Under the pieces are notes generated by a model, which did no database searches, was not told the DNA's origin, and worked only from the letters and a program-made list of their open reading frames with translations. This document shows positions 13,631-27,566 of a stretch of DNA of 64,000 bases, one piece after another. The position numbers were made by a program, and so were the translations under genes. Source of the stretch: Ridgeia piscesae (Eukaryota; Annelida; Polychaeta; Sabellida; Siboglinidae); NCBI GenBank assembly GCA_025642075.2, contig JAODUO010000065.1:226001-290000 (forward strand), read 5' to 3'. How positions within the stretch are numbered: position 1 is the first letter of the stretch; each line of letters starts with the position of its first letter.

Positions 13631-16600
13631 ATGAGTCGCACTGGCGCTGAAATAAGGGCCAGGTATGTGCGCGGTTTCATCGTTTTTCATACCAACATAA
13701 TGTTGGTATCAATCGATGATTTACCTGGCGTTGTTGGTGTGCAAACTTCCGTTGTCAACAAGTTGCGGCTTGTCGCTTTGTCAGCTGCGCTTGACAATAT
13801 TATGCTGTTTTGGCTGTGTGCATTTTACACAGTGACCGTTTAACGATTGTAGATTTCATCATATTTTGCTTTTCCATTGTAGATTAGATTGATAGTATTT
13901 CGGTAGATTTTTACAAGAATTTAAAAGCGGTATGATTTGCAATGCGTAGTTATTCTATTATCGCCCACTTTCCTGCCATCCATTTCGAGAGAGCGCTAAT
14001 TTTAAGTTTTTTTTAAACAGGGACATTTTTGAGTGTTTTGCTATGTTAATCCGCCCCGGAAAAAACTAGCCTACACATAAATAATATAGTATTTATCATG
14101 CCCCTACAACATTCCCCCTTTCTTTATCAAATTTATAGCAGTGGCTATGCGTACGTGAGCCGTATGTTTAGGCCACCAGTCTAAAAGTACAGCATTCATT
14201 CTGCGCATGCGTAGGCTTTTATTTTCGGTTAAGTGAGCCGTATTTTTAGCATCGTTTATCTATAAGTACGGCATTCGATAAGCGCATGCGCATGATTTCC
14301 ATAAGTGTGCCTTATCTTTAGTAGCAGTCAGTTCCAAAAGTATGTGAGTTTCCCCGCACATGCATGTTTATATACATAAGCTCTGCCGTATCTTTAGCAC
14401 TCGGATCTAAAAGTAGACCTACGTGAGTTTTTCCACACGTGCATGCCGTATCTCTGTATCTGCATCTACTATCTTTTAGCAAACAAATCTGTAAAAGTAC
14501 ATGAGGTTTTCCGTGCATGCATGTTGATATACCTACAAACAGAAACTCTTTTGGCACTCAGTTCTAAATATACGTAAGATTTTTTCGCAAGTTGACATAG
14601 CCCTATGGCTGTCAGCAAATCTAATAATGTTGAAAACATCGTACCCTCGCGTATCAATGCGACTAGATGGATGCAGCATGCATGCGCAGAATTGAAAAAC
14701 AAATGCGTGCACATCCTCACATACAGTTAGGCCACGGGTCTAAAGATATGGCTCACGTTTTATCTACCCTACCCCCTTCTAACTGCTACCCTACATACAA
14801 CATATCCATTCCTACATACAACATATCCATTCCCACATCTAGAGATCTTCACATTATGCCATCTTTGCAACCTTCATACTACAAAATCCGGCTTAATAAA
14901 GGTAAAGGTAAGTTCTTATATAGTGCAGTATCCAGCCCTGTCAGAGACCTATTCAATCAGACACCATCTCAACTTCTCTGGGAAACATCCAGCCATGCTG
15001 CAATAATGGCGTGAAGACTGCTCATACAAATATACACCACTTGTATACAACTAAGTACTCATAAGTGAACTGGGACAATGCAGAGTGAAAATACTTGCTG
15101 AAAATTTCACACGCCACCAACCTGGGATCTCTTAGTCAAGAGTCTGTAGGTCTACTGAACCACTGTGCTTTACGGCAAACATATTATTTCAAAAATAGTG
15201 TACATAAGTTACTATAACAAAATTACCTGTCCGCCCATTGTGGAATAACCAGAGATCCAACATGAAAAATAATTTTTTCTCATTTTTCACAACTCCCAAT
15301 TTCAAACAAGAGTTCCAATTATGTTGAATTCAACTTGAATAGTTTGGGCTTAATCTACGTAAGATTACACAATATATTTTAAATAAATAAAATGCATTAT
15401 CAGTATGTTAAGAAGAGAAGATTTATGCAGAAATACATGATGTTGGCCGTAAATTTATTTCCATAAAGTTGAGGAAATTAGTCTTTCCTATTAGTATTAT
15501 AGTCACATTACGATTAATTTAAATTTTGCCCACCCCTAGGTATGATCACAATAGTGAGTTTCCTCTCTCCCCGCACACCGGCAGTATTTACCCCAGGTGT
15601 TTACCTCAGTCTGTCACTCTCTGTACATGTGTATCATCTTTGTCAGAGTGTTTTATTATCATTTCAGCCAAAAAAATTGCATATGTTATATGTAATATTT
15701 TGACAGTAGAAATACTTACTTAAATATACACCTCAATACTCAGCTACTGTTGCAAATGTTGGGATTTTCTAAAGTCCCTCTGATATTGCCTTTGAATTAG
15801 AGCACGTCTGTGGTGGATGTGTGCATTCTTCTCAATAGTGATATGGTCATGATCAGCCAAATAAATTAATAGTATGATTCAGCTGATTACATACATTATG
15901 TGGGTTACCTGCCAGAGATAACGTAGATAATTACACCCACTGATTTGTAAGCATGGTACTGTCTCAGTGTCTGTCCACTTGTGTTCATTCGTCGTGTCAT
16001 GATTGTGGTGTAAATGTTGTGACTTTGGTTTGCAGTGAGACGCAGGCGAAGGATATCCAAGACCGTGTGGCTCGCGTAGAGAAACACTTTGGGGACATGT
16101 GCACAAATTTTGGAGCGTATTCAAGGAAAGTTGCAAAACTCAGAGATAAGGGTGAGCTACTTACCATGTTTCACTGCCATCTATGACTTAACCACTGCTC
16201 CTTATTAAAAACAGCTAGAAAACTCTAAACGAAACGTCATTAACATATATAATAGATGTCTTCTTCTCTCAGATACTGGACAGGGCCCTTTGCAGGCCGT
16301 TAAAAATTAAAGTCCAACAAGAATTTGTGAGTCCACTAAAGGTTACATATTAACCCCCGTGTGGGATCTTTTACTTCCCCTGGCATAGACACCAGATAGA
16401 AAAGACCACCGTTGTTTTAGTGTCTCTCCCGAAAGACACAGGCAAATGAGGGGTGAATGAAATTGCCTAAATTTCGAAACGGCGGTAGGTGTGATTGAAC
16501 CACCGTCCCCTCGGTTGTCAGTCCGGCGCTCTACCACGCGACTACTGCTCCCCACAAAGATGTCACCTTTGTCTTTACTAGAAGGGCACCATGTTGCAGA

Positions 16601-19600
16601 GGACAGCGCAGGAGTAATATATGCTGAGGCCCAACCAAGACGATGATGATTGTCTTTGTTATTGTTGTTTACTAAATGTTTGTTTTCTTGTACTACAGAG
16701 TACAGTTAGTTAAAGCGAGAGTGCCAGACCCTAGGTTTTATTTTTTCATTCACTATTATGTTCTTATAACCACAACATGGCTGATGAAGGTCTACTGCCT
16801 GCCAAGTCATGTTTAGTTACTTTACTAAGCTCGGGACAATATATGCAATTTGAAAAATTCTGCCTTCAACACATTCAAATGGTAAACAAAAGATCCAGTT
16901 TCAAAACAAAATTTGTTGGCAATAATGATCAGGTGAGTCGAGTTAACCACAACATCCTTTAATGTTTAAATCTCCCACATTCTAGACAACAGACTTCCTG
17001 TTACAAATGATTGCTCTGCCAGTTGGCAGAGGAGCTGGCACCCTGTCTTTAATTTCTGGACTCTTTGATGTTCCTGCTCAGGCGATGAGCTGGCGAAGAA
17101 TGTGAGGGAATATGCTGAACAGGAGAAGCTGAATCACACCATGCAGCAGGCACTGAAGGACTTCTCAGAGAAACTCTCAGCAGTGCAAGACTACCGTGAA
17201 AGTGAGGTAAATAGTAATGGCTCTCTCTTGTGTCCCACGTAGGATGAAAGTCTTCAGAGCAGCATAATATGCATGCGAGGGTAGAATGTGTAAATTATCC
17301 AACATTATACAGAATGGTGGCAAACGCTAAACATGCAGAATTGGACATATCAGTTTTTTGGTTAAAAAATTGACATATGGCATTTATTGTATTTAGAGAA
17401 AAACACTCTTATTGTCATATTTATATGAATTTGTCATATTTTTTTATAATAATACAGCTTTACGAACCTCTTCGGGCCTTGTTGTGCTTGAGGCTGCGGT
17501 GTGACTCAGTCATCTAACCCTGTCAATTGGCATCGCTCCAGTTTCACTTTCTTTTCTGAACTGTGCTTCACATCTACTCTTAAATTCTCAAATACTTTGT
17601 TTTACAAATTGAAATTACTCCAGGCCATTGAATTGTTTAAATTCTTCCAAGATAGTTGAAGTGGAAGTATGCATGTGTGCGTGTGTGATATAATATACTT
17701 GTGCCACATTTACCAAGAAGTTATGTTGTTTTATAGATGAAGAGATTGGAGAGTAATGTGATAGAACCATTGACACTCTACGGCACACAATGCAAACAAG
17801 CTAAGGTAAGTGGTTGACATCAACACCACAAAAACATTGTTACCCAGTTTCCTAAATTAATATAAAATTTATATGTATATTCTGACACATGCCCCTATAA
17901 TTTGTCAGTGGTAACATACATGTCATACAAGTGTGTGTGTGTGCCAACATTTGTTAAGGGATTTTACCAGTTTTATCATATTTGTACTGGACATTTGGCA
18001 GTTGTAAAGCTATTGTTATTTATGTTACGTGTGTATTCAGCAATTGTGTCAGTATCCGCTAATCAGCTGGTGACGTGGTACATAATTGCTTAGATTTATA
18101 ACATGACAACTTGGTGTCATATACAAATATCTTTACAAAATCTTTTCTCTGTTTTCCTGGACACTAATACTTTTTTGCAGGGACGGTTGAAATTGGCATT
18201 TGAGGCACGAGATCGTGAGAGCAAACAGCAGAAAGCACTTTCAAAGGCACGGGACAGAAACCCAAACAATCGGCACCAAATTGTATCCTTATTTCTGTAT
18301 TTGTCGCATGTTGTTGATAGTTCTCACCCAGTGCACTAGTGTCACATTGGCATGTTTACATATTACAAGACATCAAATACAGATTTCAGCGATCAGAACT
18401 GATGTCGTCTTCAAACAGTGTCAATGTGTTAAATATGAATCATAGTTTACACAAATGTTGTGTTCACATGGACAATTTTGAGCAACTTATGTTTAAACTG
18501 GTTTTTGACGAAGTTGTTCCCATTGTGACTATTTTTTTTCTACACTATGTAATCATCATTAACGTTAAGTTTAACTGCGTTTGTAAACCGGTTTAACACT
18601 GAGTGAACACATCATAAGTGTAATATTTGTTGCACGTTCTGGTTTGGAGAGTAACATTTTTAACCTGTTTGATGTTATTGGTGTTTGTTGATGTTTCATT
18701 GGGAAGTACTAAGACACGCTGCACTCTTTGGTGTGGTTACGGTATCTGTTGCATAACATAATGTAATAATGAGTTTTTGTGCCATGAAAGTATTTCTCTA
18801 ACTGCTGTTGTGGAACACAATGTGCATGAACCTTAACGGATCCCAGTCACAGGTTTGCATGAAACATATCTGGATTCTTCATCTCCTAGCATGTTGGTAG
18901 AAATTTCCTAATTTTTATATTCCTACACTTAAACCGAACTTGTCTGTTCCATTACGTTGAATCATCCCCTCGAGCCAGTATTGGTAATTATTAGCAGGAA
19001 GCTTACTGAATATGTTGTACTTTGCCCCATTTTGAGTTCTGATTGTGGAAACTGGGCTGATTACATCCAGAAAATTGCAGTGAGTTGTTTGTCTCTGAGA
19101 TAATGTTTACAATTTGAATGTTTTGTGTTTGTTCCATAGGTAAAACATTCAAATTGCAAGCAAAGTTTCAGGTGTTTAAACACAATTTGGCATTTAGCTT
19201 ACAATTATTACATTAAGAATGACAGAAAAGTTTGGTTTAACGCTGTCTTTATATCGTGATGCTGGAGATGGGATAAAGCCTATCAGAGTGTAGGACCTTC
19301 AGTTCCTAAGCTCATTGGTTTTCTTAAAACTTGAAAGTTTGTCCCCAAAACTGAGAATCTTGCAAACATTAATCATCATTGCACTGACATGATTATTTTT
19401 TTTAAAAACAAAAGCTTTTTACAAACATAACTGTGAAGTATACAATAGGGAAATACTTTAATGGTGGAGGTTTGTTTCATTTACAAGAAAAGTACAAGTT
19501 TTTTTTATCAGCAATAGTAATGTCTTTGTGTAAAATGCTGCTGCTGCTAACTATGGAATCCTTCAGTTTCTGCACTGACATTGTGGTGAGGTTATTAATG

Positions 19601-19936
19601 GTGGACACAGTTCAACAAAAACAGTGTTTTTCCATGGTGACCTAATAATGTTACATGTCTCACCTTAAGCATGACTGTAGAAATGTCTTGGGGAAAATGT
19701 TAATGCTATTCGTCTCGATGTCCTATCACAAAGCACACAGCTGCCCTCCAAACTGGTACTCTAGGTGTATGGGTAATATTAAGTTTGCATGACTTTCCCC
19801 TGTTCATGCATGACCCAGATGCATAATTGTAAATTCTTACCATCAATAACAATACGTAAATGTAATGATCTTAGCATTATAATTTGCCTTCATTTCACTT
19901 TTAGTTCTGTACTGTTGGCTACACTTGAAAGTTTGG

Positions 19937-19986
<50 letters not shown>

Positions 19987-19996
19987 TATATATATA

Positions 19997-20028
<32 letters not shown>

Positions 20029-20988
20029 TAATTAATTAATTAATTAATTAATACTAACCAATTAACCTGTGTTTGTTTCAAATGGTATGCCTAAAGAGTA
20101 AATAGTCACATGACTTTACTAGTACTGTCGTTTTGTCACTACTGTGAGAAGAGTCCATGTCACTTGCTAGTTGGGTTTTATCAACTGAAAAACATTCTTA
20201 ACTTTTTATTGTAAACATTGTTAATAGTTATATGACAGACAACATTTAAAATTATTACTTTACATTTTATTTACACACATACTTGTGTGTACACAAACAC
20301 GCACAGTATCACACACAGTGTCACACACATGCATACACACACACACATATACACGCAAACACAACACACACAAACACGCAAAGTTTTATAAGTGATGATC
20401 AATGTCTTTCAGAAAGAAAATGAACTTCAGACAGCAAGTTTAGATGCATCGCACGCTGCCAAGGCTTTGGAGGATGAAATTGAGAAATTTGAAAAAAAGA
20501 AATTACAAGACATTAAGGTGGGTTCTCACCATTTTACTTGATCACACAAGAGGTTATGGAAATAACATTATTCAAATAACAGACAATGTATTACATTTAG
20601 TTTGAATGACAAAGCAACATTTCAGTGGTCCAGTGTTTTACGGAATGAATGGAGGCCTACCTGTTTCATTTATAATTTTATTGTGTTAAGCCATAAAAAA
20701 CAATGTGTGTTAGTGTCACTTACAGAGTGTCGTGTTAACACTTGTGTTGATACTCATTCGCAGTAGCTGTGAAGCATATTGTTTCTTAACTGTGAAGCGA
20801 ACATTGTGTCTTTTTTATAATACTGTTTAGTAATTCACCTGGTGACTATTGCAATGAACCTTCCAAAGTTTTAAGAGAATCTTTTTTTCATTCTTAATTA
20901 ATTATTTTTCAAATTGAAACTTGATGGTTTAAATACTTTATGTTTGTGTTTAATTTTGTATTCATTAATGTATGTATGTATGTATTCA

Positions 20989-21033
<45 letters not shown>

Positions 21034-23049
21034 TAACACTACAAGTACTTTACTACATTAAGATGTTTATTAAGTTAGATGTTTTTGTATTTAAATGTCC
21101 AATTTGTATTTCATATTTATTAGTTCTATACACATTGCTGCACAGAACACCATAACAAATATATTGTTATTATTTATTATTAAGATGTTGCACAGATTAG
21201 TAATTTCAGGGTGTTTTTAACAACTGGGTTTTCATGCATGACAGAACATTCTGGGCAACTTCGCAAAGCTGGAGCTGATGTTTCACGCAAAGGCACTGGA
21301 GATGTACACGCAGTGCTACCAGAGCATGGCAATGATGAACGAGGATGAAGACCTGGATGTGAGATCATACTTATTGTTTGCCAACATTAATGCAAATTGC
21401 CACTACAGTTGTAATAACCATTTTTGACTGTAAAACTCCATAAAATTATGTTTACAAAATTCCAAAATTAGTTGATCATTACATGGCAGTGTGCATAGCC
21501 TACCATTTTGAAATGAGCCATGAGCCAAAACACAGCTACATCAACAAATTTTTGGAAAAAATGAATGTTCACTGTCTAAATTATTTGAATGTATTTGTTT
21601 AAATTTGTTGTGACATTAACCATGTTTTATTTTAATTCCAAACAGGATTTCAAACTTCAACTAATATTATTAGTAATAATGCAAAACTCAAGACAGCAGC
21701 AAAAATCACAGCCCAAACAGATGAAACCCACAGCTAACAAAAACAAACTGTGAAAATCACAGTTGCATTCATGAAACACACCATTTTGACAAAACATTGA
21801 GGCATAATTGTTTCCTTCTCAATGTGTCATTACATTATTTAGAAGTATCATTTTATTTTTAGAAGTGTCACTTTGATAAGGTGGGTCACATATCTTTGTT
21901 GTGAACAAATATTAAAATTGCAACTTATTGGTTATATTGAGTTAGGTAAACACAGTCAAGATTGCCTTTAAGTTGTAACATGAAATCACGACTTTAGGGT
22001 GCCCTGTTTGTCTATAGGAGTTTCGAAGTTCGCTCCATCCTTCCCCTGCCCAGTCGCGCTTAAGCCAACAGCAAGCGTCATCGCGGACGTCTCTCAACAC
22101 AACGGGGCAGTCTGGACCCCCCTCATACGGTCAAGTCACCCCGACCCCCCGGCAGAGGACACAGGCACCGCAAGACATGGGGGATACCCTGAACCAGAGC
22201 TCCATGTACACGACAGGACCGGTCAGTTAGTAACCTCACACACACACACACACAATCCAAACACACAATCCTAAATACACAATCCTAAACACAACAATCC
22301 TAAACAACAACACAAAACACAACACAACAAAAAACACAAGTCACCCCACCCCCCGCAAGACACAGCACCCAAACAGGAACACCTGAACCAGAGCTCCATG
22401 TACACGACAGGACCGGTCAGTTAGTAACCTCACACACACACACACACAATCCTAAACACACAATCCTAAATACACAATCCTAAACACAACAATCCTAAAC
22501 AACTGAGGAGTTTCAGTGCAAAACACAATGCATAAATTTTCTTGATTTTGAAGAAATGTCATTTAAGTTTCATCCTCAAAATTAAAAATAAAAATTGTAA
22601 ATGAATGTATTGTTATGCAAGTGTCTTCTTACGTGATTATTCATAACATAACATGTGTTTTTTATCTGTGATTGCTCTGAGCATCATAAACCACTGAGAA
22701 ATCTGTTTTGGATATTGTATTTAACTCTTAACGGTTATAGATTATTATGTGCTACATTGTGAAACACTTTTCATATGTTTGTTATCTTTGACAAACGTCC
22801 AGTACGAGAAGTAGTCAATGCATCTGTTCATTCTAAAGGGTCACTTTTATATTAAGTCCCATATTCTGGTATATAAATTAATACAGTTCTTCTGCAGTTT
22901 CTCTTCAACTGGTTCATGTTTTTCCATCGTCCACATGTTATTTTCAGGAAGACGACGACGATGATGATGAAGATGACGACGACGATGATGATGAGGACGA
23001 AACTGAGAACTACGAACAACCTCAAAGAATTAATAACAAACAGAAGTGA
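13631..23049 (+). CDS. CIBAR1: CIBAR1/FAM92-like BAR-domain protein, nine exons, 322 aa
   Basis: CBY1-interacting BAR-domain protein family. In vertebrates it binds curved membrane and is recruited with Chibby to the base of cilia. Coding exons: 13631-13662, 16036-16151, 17082-17206, 17737-17805, 18181-18282, 20413-20517, 21245-21358, 22018-22221 and 22948-23049 (stop TGA 23047-23049). All are GT-AG, and their lengths sum to 969 bases in one frame. Family landmarks include VEKHFGDMCTNFGAYSRK (exon 2), LQDYR-like VQDYRESE (exon 3), LESNVIEPLTLYGT (exon 4), ARDRNPNNRH (exon 5), MFHAKALEMYTQCYQSM and DEDLD-EFRSSL (exons 7-8). The coiled BAR domain spans residues 12 to about 225. Exon 8 adds a Ser/Pro/Gln-rich linker and exon 9 a strongly acidic tail, as in human CIBAR1 (289 aa). 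Start chosen from the alignment of MSRTG..R with the human N-terminus. The donor of exon 5 (GTATCC) is weak. Confidence 0.95.
14155..14740. repeat. degenerate tandem repeat of about 65-80 bp with GCATGCGC cores (CIBAR intron 1)
   Basis: About seven diverged units share the order GTGAGCCGTAT-TTTAG, TCTAAAAGTA and a GCATGCGC-like or GCATGCATG block. Clear copies start near 14156, 14234, 14304, 14380 and 14446. Alternating purine-pyrimidine cores recur at the unit ends. Confidence 0.65.
14790..14838. repeat. 22-bp tandem duplication
   Basis: CCTACATACAACATATCCATT occurs twice in direct succession, followed by a partial third copy. Confidence 0.8.
16340..16556 (-). mobile_element. tRNA-derived SINE (CIBAR intron 2)
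   Basis: Read on the minus strand, the element starts near 16556 with GGGGAGCAGTAGTCGCGTGG. A pol III A box (TAGTCGCGTGG) lies at 16535-16545 and a B box (GGTTCAATCAC) at 16491-16501, with tRNA-like spacing. A body of about 150 bp follows, unrelated to tRNA. I cannot assign it to a named SINE family from memory. Confidence 0.8.
19938..20055. repeat. (AT)n then (TTAA)n microsatellite (CIBAR intron 5)
   Basis: Two AT runs with short interruptions are followed by about six TTAA/ATTA units. Confidence 0.95.
20988..21031. repeat. (AT)n microsatellite (CIBAR intron 6)
   Basis: AT dinucleotide repeat with one TG interruption. Confidence 0.95.
22132..22503. repeat. tandem duplication of the end of CIBAR exon 8 and its donor site
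   Basis: Unit one is 22132-22309 and unit two about 22337-22503. The block CTGAACCAGAGCTCCATGTA, with the following donor CCG|GTCAGT and a CA-plus-AATCCTAAA tail, is present at 22189 and again at 22383. Unit two lacks the exon's acceptor, has lost about 11 bases in its first part and is not in frame, so it is an intronic exon ghost. Confidence 0.85.
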
Positions 23050-23839
23050 ACTGTTTAGCTACAAATGTCCGTCCTGATAACTTGTTCACGGGTTGAGGCA
23101 CATGTCCAGTCACGTGTCCAGTCACGTGTTCAGTCATTCCTGTTAGTTGTGATATACGTTAGCCATGTGATATATTGACGGTCACCTCAACATCCAGAGG
23201 AGGCCTTCTGTTTGACATGCATGCAGACTTCAACAATTCCGTCCACTCCATGTATTTTTGTTTTGTGCCATTTGTAGTCACTTTGTTGGGGGTACAAATT
23301 CAGTGTGTGGGAGTAAGGGGGACTGTGCATAAACAGGAGAAGGATCTATGCTACCATGTCGTAATCCTACTGTCGTTGTGAATCAACGGGGAGAGTTAAT
23401 TTTCCACAGTTTTGTGCGAAGGTAATTTGTCGATGGTCCCTTGTTATATTTGCTATTAGGAGATTACTATTTATTTCATGTTGAGAATGTTTTATTTACG
23501 TCGTGCAACTGTTTTACACTTACAATTGGATGAGATAGTTATTTGCTTTACATGTTATGTGCGTAATTAATTGCCACTTCTGTTATCTAATTACCTATGT
23601 AACGAGTACTTTATCAAAGTTTCTTGTTCAAAGTAGTAGCTTTCATTTTTTATGTATACAAATATGCCAGATTGTCTGTGCAGGGTGCTGTGATTATATT
23701 TTACCTATTTTTTTATTTGAACGTACCTGACTTTCACTTGTTCCATATATCAGTGTAACATCTGTCAATATGCTGCAGATATTTCTTAGAGAAAAAAAAC
23801 TGAATAAAAAAATCCTGGCATGTTTCTGTTACGAATAAA
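23050..23839 (+). promoter_or_regulatory. CIBAR 3' UTR with tandem poly(A) signals
   Basis: AATAAA occurs at 23803-23808 and again at 23834-23839, about 750 bases after the stop codon. A 13-bp GTCCAGTCACGTG-like unit is repeated three times near 23104-23140. Confidence 0.6.
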
Positions 23840-26800
23840 AAAATTATATGTTTTAATTTACTGGTCTTTAAAGGTGACATTATGTTAATGGACTGGACTA
23901 ATGCTTGTCCACATTAAATGTGTAAATTGGTCCAAAATAGCCCACCCTGTTCATTTGGTTAATATTTGCGATGTGTTGTAATTAATAAATACTGTACAGT
24001 TTTCACTTTTGATGCAATTAAGCAATTCTTTCTTCCGTTGTATATCTGAATATTTACAGAAATTACTACCTTAGAGGGAAACATAAGGGGAACATTTGGG
24101 GTATATGCATACAAAAAACATCGTGCCACTAGTTGGTTGAACATCCATAGTTTAAACATTGCATAGATAGTGACATCGTGATAGTTTCTTCTTTCCGTTG
24201 TTAACTGGTTTGCGTCGCACGATAACTGATTTTTTTCGGACCAAATGCTTTGTTAACGATCTCATGAACGCTACTCAGCCAATCAAGCCACGTTCAGTTA
24301 TGTAAGTTGTCCATGTATATTTGAATATGTTACTATATTTGGACAATACAACGATGACGTAAGTATGCGATACCTTTGTATAATTGGTACTGTATAATTC
24401 ATCCGCACTTAAATTTGCACGCCGTTTCTTGCAGCTACTCCTTAGAATGGTAGAGTAACCAGAACGCTCAATATTTATTCGGAAAATCGTGTCCTGCCTA
24501 AATCCTTCCTTCTATAGCACTTGTCTGCTGGATGTGTCAAATAGTTCGTTGTCTCAGCTAAATACTGCTTGCTTATTGAGACTTGATTTCACATATAATT
24601 ATCGTTGGTGTAACCATATATCTGCAATATTGTTTACGTACACACTTATTACTTAATATTACTTCGTTAAATCTCAAATCGTTTGATCTTAGGGCAGAGC
24701 TAAAAGTTAAGTCGGTACTAAATGTTTAGTATTTGACATGAACATGCGTATGCCAGCTCGTCGTGCGCAAACAATAGTCGATGACGTCACCGCGACGTTC
24801 CCTGTCACCAACCCTCAAAATACGCCTAACAGCTAAGTTAAATATCTATTTTCTCGACATTCTTCTTCTTCCATATACCGCCTAGCCTCAACGTGCTGAA
24901 GAAACAGGCGGAAGGACATGGCAGGCGAACAGGAATTTTTTGGGTGGACATGTCATAACAGTAATTAATGCATGTAAACCGTAATACGTGCAAAAAATAT
25001 AGTTATGTCTAACAAGTAGAATAATATAAACTCTTGATATTGTTCTTAAGTGCATCCAGGCTGTTTTTATTTACAATGTGTCGATGAAGGGAAGTCCAAA
25101 GTCGAATGGTACTTGGGGAAAATACAAGTGGTAATTATATATGGAATGAGGGATAAGGTAATACAAGGAATGATGTTTCTAGTAAATATGTTTACAGGAA
25201 TAAGACATGTGTTTGCTGGTATACCCACTAGATCAATAGCTATTTTATATATCATGCATAGTATAGCGTCAATCCTTCGGTCTGATAGGGATCTCCATCC
25301 CAATGTTTGGTGCATGCTTATCGGTTACACTTGAGGTTGTGTGGTGGCGATGTTAGACGTCGAGCTACTCGGCGTTAAACCATTTCTATGTGGTTTATCT
25401 GTGTAAAGGTGTCTGTTCTTCGATAAGCCTAACTTACTATTCAATCAAACTGTTTAATAATTATACTCTTGCCGACCCACGCACGGTCTTTTATACGCGT
25501 GGTTTAGACCACCTACAAGGTGAATGGGGGAAACGTTGCTTGTCAATTTCTGTGGGAAAAACTCGAAACATTCGATGCATTTGAGTTGACGAAGCTCCGG
25601 CTTCAGTAGTGCTTCTTCTGCCCACTACCATAATTATGGTCCTTGGGGACCACTGATTTGCTGACAGGTCTTGTCATCTTGGTCGAATCTCTGCTGCACT
25701 CCTGGAGGTGCCGTAATTCAAACCATGCAGTTAACTAGAACATACTGTGAGTTGTCTTCCGTTTCTTTCTCTGCCTATACATCCAGTGCCTATCCACCAT
25801 AGCTCCCTGGCGTATCAATCTGATGACAACTGGAGTCTTATTGAGTCCGAGATCGATTAACCATTTGAATTGATGCGCCTGTTAACTTAGCTTCTGAGGA
25901 TTTAGGCGCATTCGAAGTTACCTAATTATTATTACATGCTGTGACAAGTGAAATCGAGAACCATGTAAATATGCGTTTGATTTTCATGATTTTATTTTAA
26001 TAAGTATATAATTGTTATAGTAAGGAGCACGTCATTTTACTTAGCCATCTGAACACGTCTGTTCTTTTAGAAACTAGGCTAAGTACTCTCTGAAGAGAAC
26101 ATACTATATGTATTATACTGAAGGTCGCTAAATAACCTGGTATCGAAGGCGTTCTTCGTGTAATTCGTCGTTGATAATTCCGATTTCGCTCAACAAATGC
26201 TGCCGTACAATCCGACTATTTCCGCGATGTATCAAGCTAAACGGAATAATGTCACTGATGAAAATCACTGTTATTGACCAATTATAGGCCTAATAGTCCA
26301 ACAACAATGTCCGATCTCGTTGGGTAGGGCCTAATAGTGAAAATGTCTCGACTTAAACCCCTATACAGTTGTAGTCTTACAGACATTCTCGTGGAAAGTG
26401 CTGCTTTAGCATCTTGAAATGATTGCGATAACAGCGGCAACGTGAAACTGAGCAATGAATGAATTTGCAAAGAAGACGAAATCGGTAAACGGATCACTAA
26501 AGGCGGTCGGTCTGTAGGATATATCTAGAACACGGACAAACACTGAGTTGGTACTTTCGATACACGGTTCGTCATCGCCAAAACATTTTCTATGGAACTT
26601 AATATGTGAAAACGTTGTCAAGAATGTTGAAGGGCAACAACTGTTTGTCGAAACATTCACTGTATTGTACATGTTTCAAACTACCTTTAAACTTAGCTGA
26701 AGCAGGATAATTATTTCTCATCGTGTTCAAATATCCGAAAATCGTAGCTCAGGACCTTCCAGCTGAGTCCACGGAGAAACTCGCCAGAATTACATACATA

Positions 26801-27415
26801 TTAGCAGAAGCCACAAAACCACTCCACCAGCAGGCTGAGCTAATAAACCCTGTGACATAATAGAACATAGTTGCTCCTGGCAATTTCCAATTCCTAGCGC
26901 AAGTCTCGAGGGCTAAATTTGGCACACGTGTCAGGGTTTTCGAACCGTTGGTCTAGATAGAAACAACAGCAGTAAGAAACGCGACTATGGTTGGATCCTG
27001 TGTTCCTGTCGTTGTTACGATGTTTCCCAAAATGCTTTGCGCCAACAGTGCTTCTGTTGTTTGGCGGAAGTGTGTCGAAGCACGTCTACGAGACATCTAA
27101 AAGGTAATTGCATACGTCATATTGTAGAGAGCAGTAACACGTGCAAGTGATACATCGATACATCGCGTGCGGTTGATCTGGGTGTTTAATACTGCTTACG
27201 TGTGTCCGGGAACGCAGGCGGGTCTAGGAGGGGTAGATAGATAAGTCCTTCCAGATCTTTGGAATTTATAGGTAGATAGATAACCCCCATGACCTATGGC
27301 ATTTAGCCGCACTAGACCTATGTCTGCCTTGGAGTGACTTTGTGAAGTACCCACAATGCTGTGACGCTGTGTGAAGTGCATTCGAAGATGTGAAAATAAC
27401 AAATCAGCAGCCCTC
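23840..27415. other. intergenic DNA without recognised genes
   Basis: AT-rich sequence. A 94-codon open frame at 25050-25334 overlaps an 82-codon frame on the other strand; neither resembles a known protein. Confidence 0.45.
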
Positions 27416-27566
27416 TTCTTCCGTCTTCTGGCAACATTACTGGTGCATTATCAGCGGCTAAGTTAAATTTGAGACGGCGTGGCGAAATGTGTTCAACATT
27501 ACACCGCATCCCCGCCTTGCGCCAGTATCCAGTGTCGTGTCGATCTGAAGCTCTGGCACAATCCAA
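27416..27566. repeat. dispersed repeat, copy A
   Basis: Shares ordered blocks with 30374-30508: CCGTCTTCTGGC, TAAGTTAAATTTGAGACG versus TAAGCGGAATTTAAGACG, CCAGTGTCGTG and CTCTGGCACAA versus TTCTGGCACAA. Both copies have the same orientation. The family is unknown. Confidence 0.65.

Noticed and set aside
16777..16932. Possible alternative CIBAR exon (52 codons ending at a GTGAGT donor)
   Set aside because: Joining it to exon 3 would shift the CIBAR frame and stop quickly, and the sequence does not resemble the family.
25050..25334. 94-codon hydrophobic-looking open frame
   Set aside because: No known domain, a rival frame of similar length on the other strand, and no promoter or splice signals.
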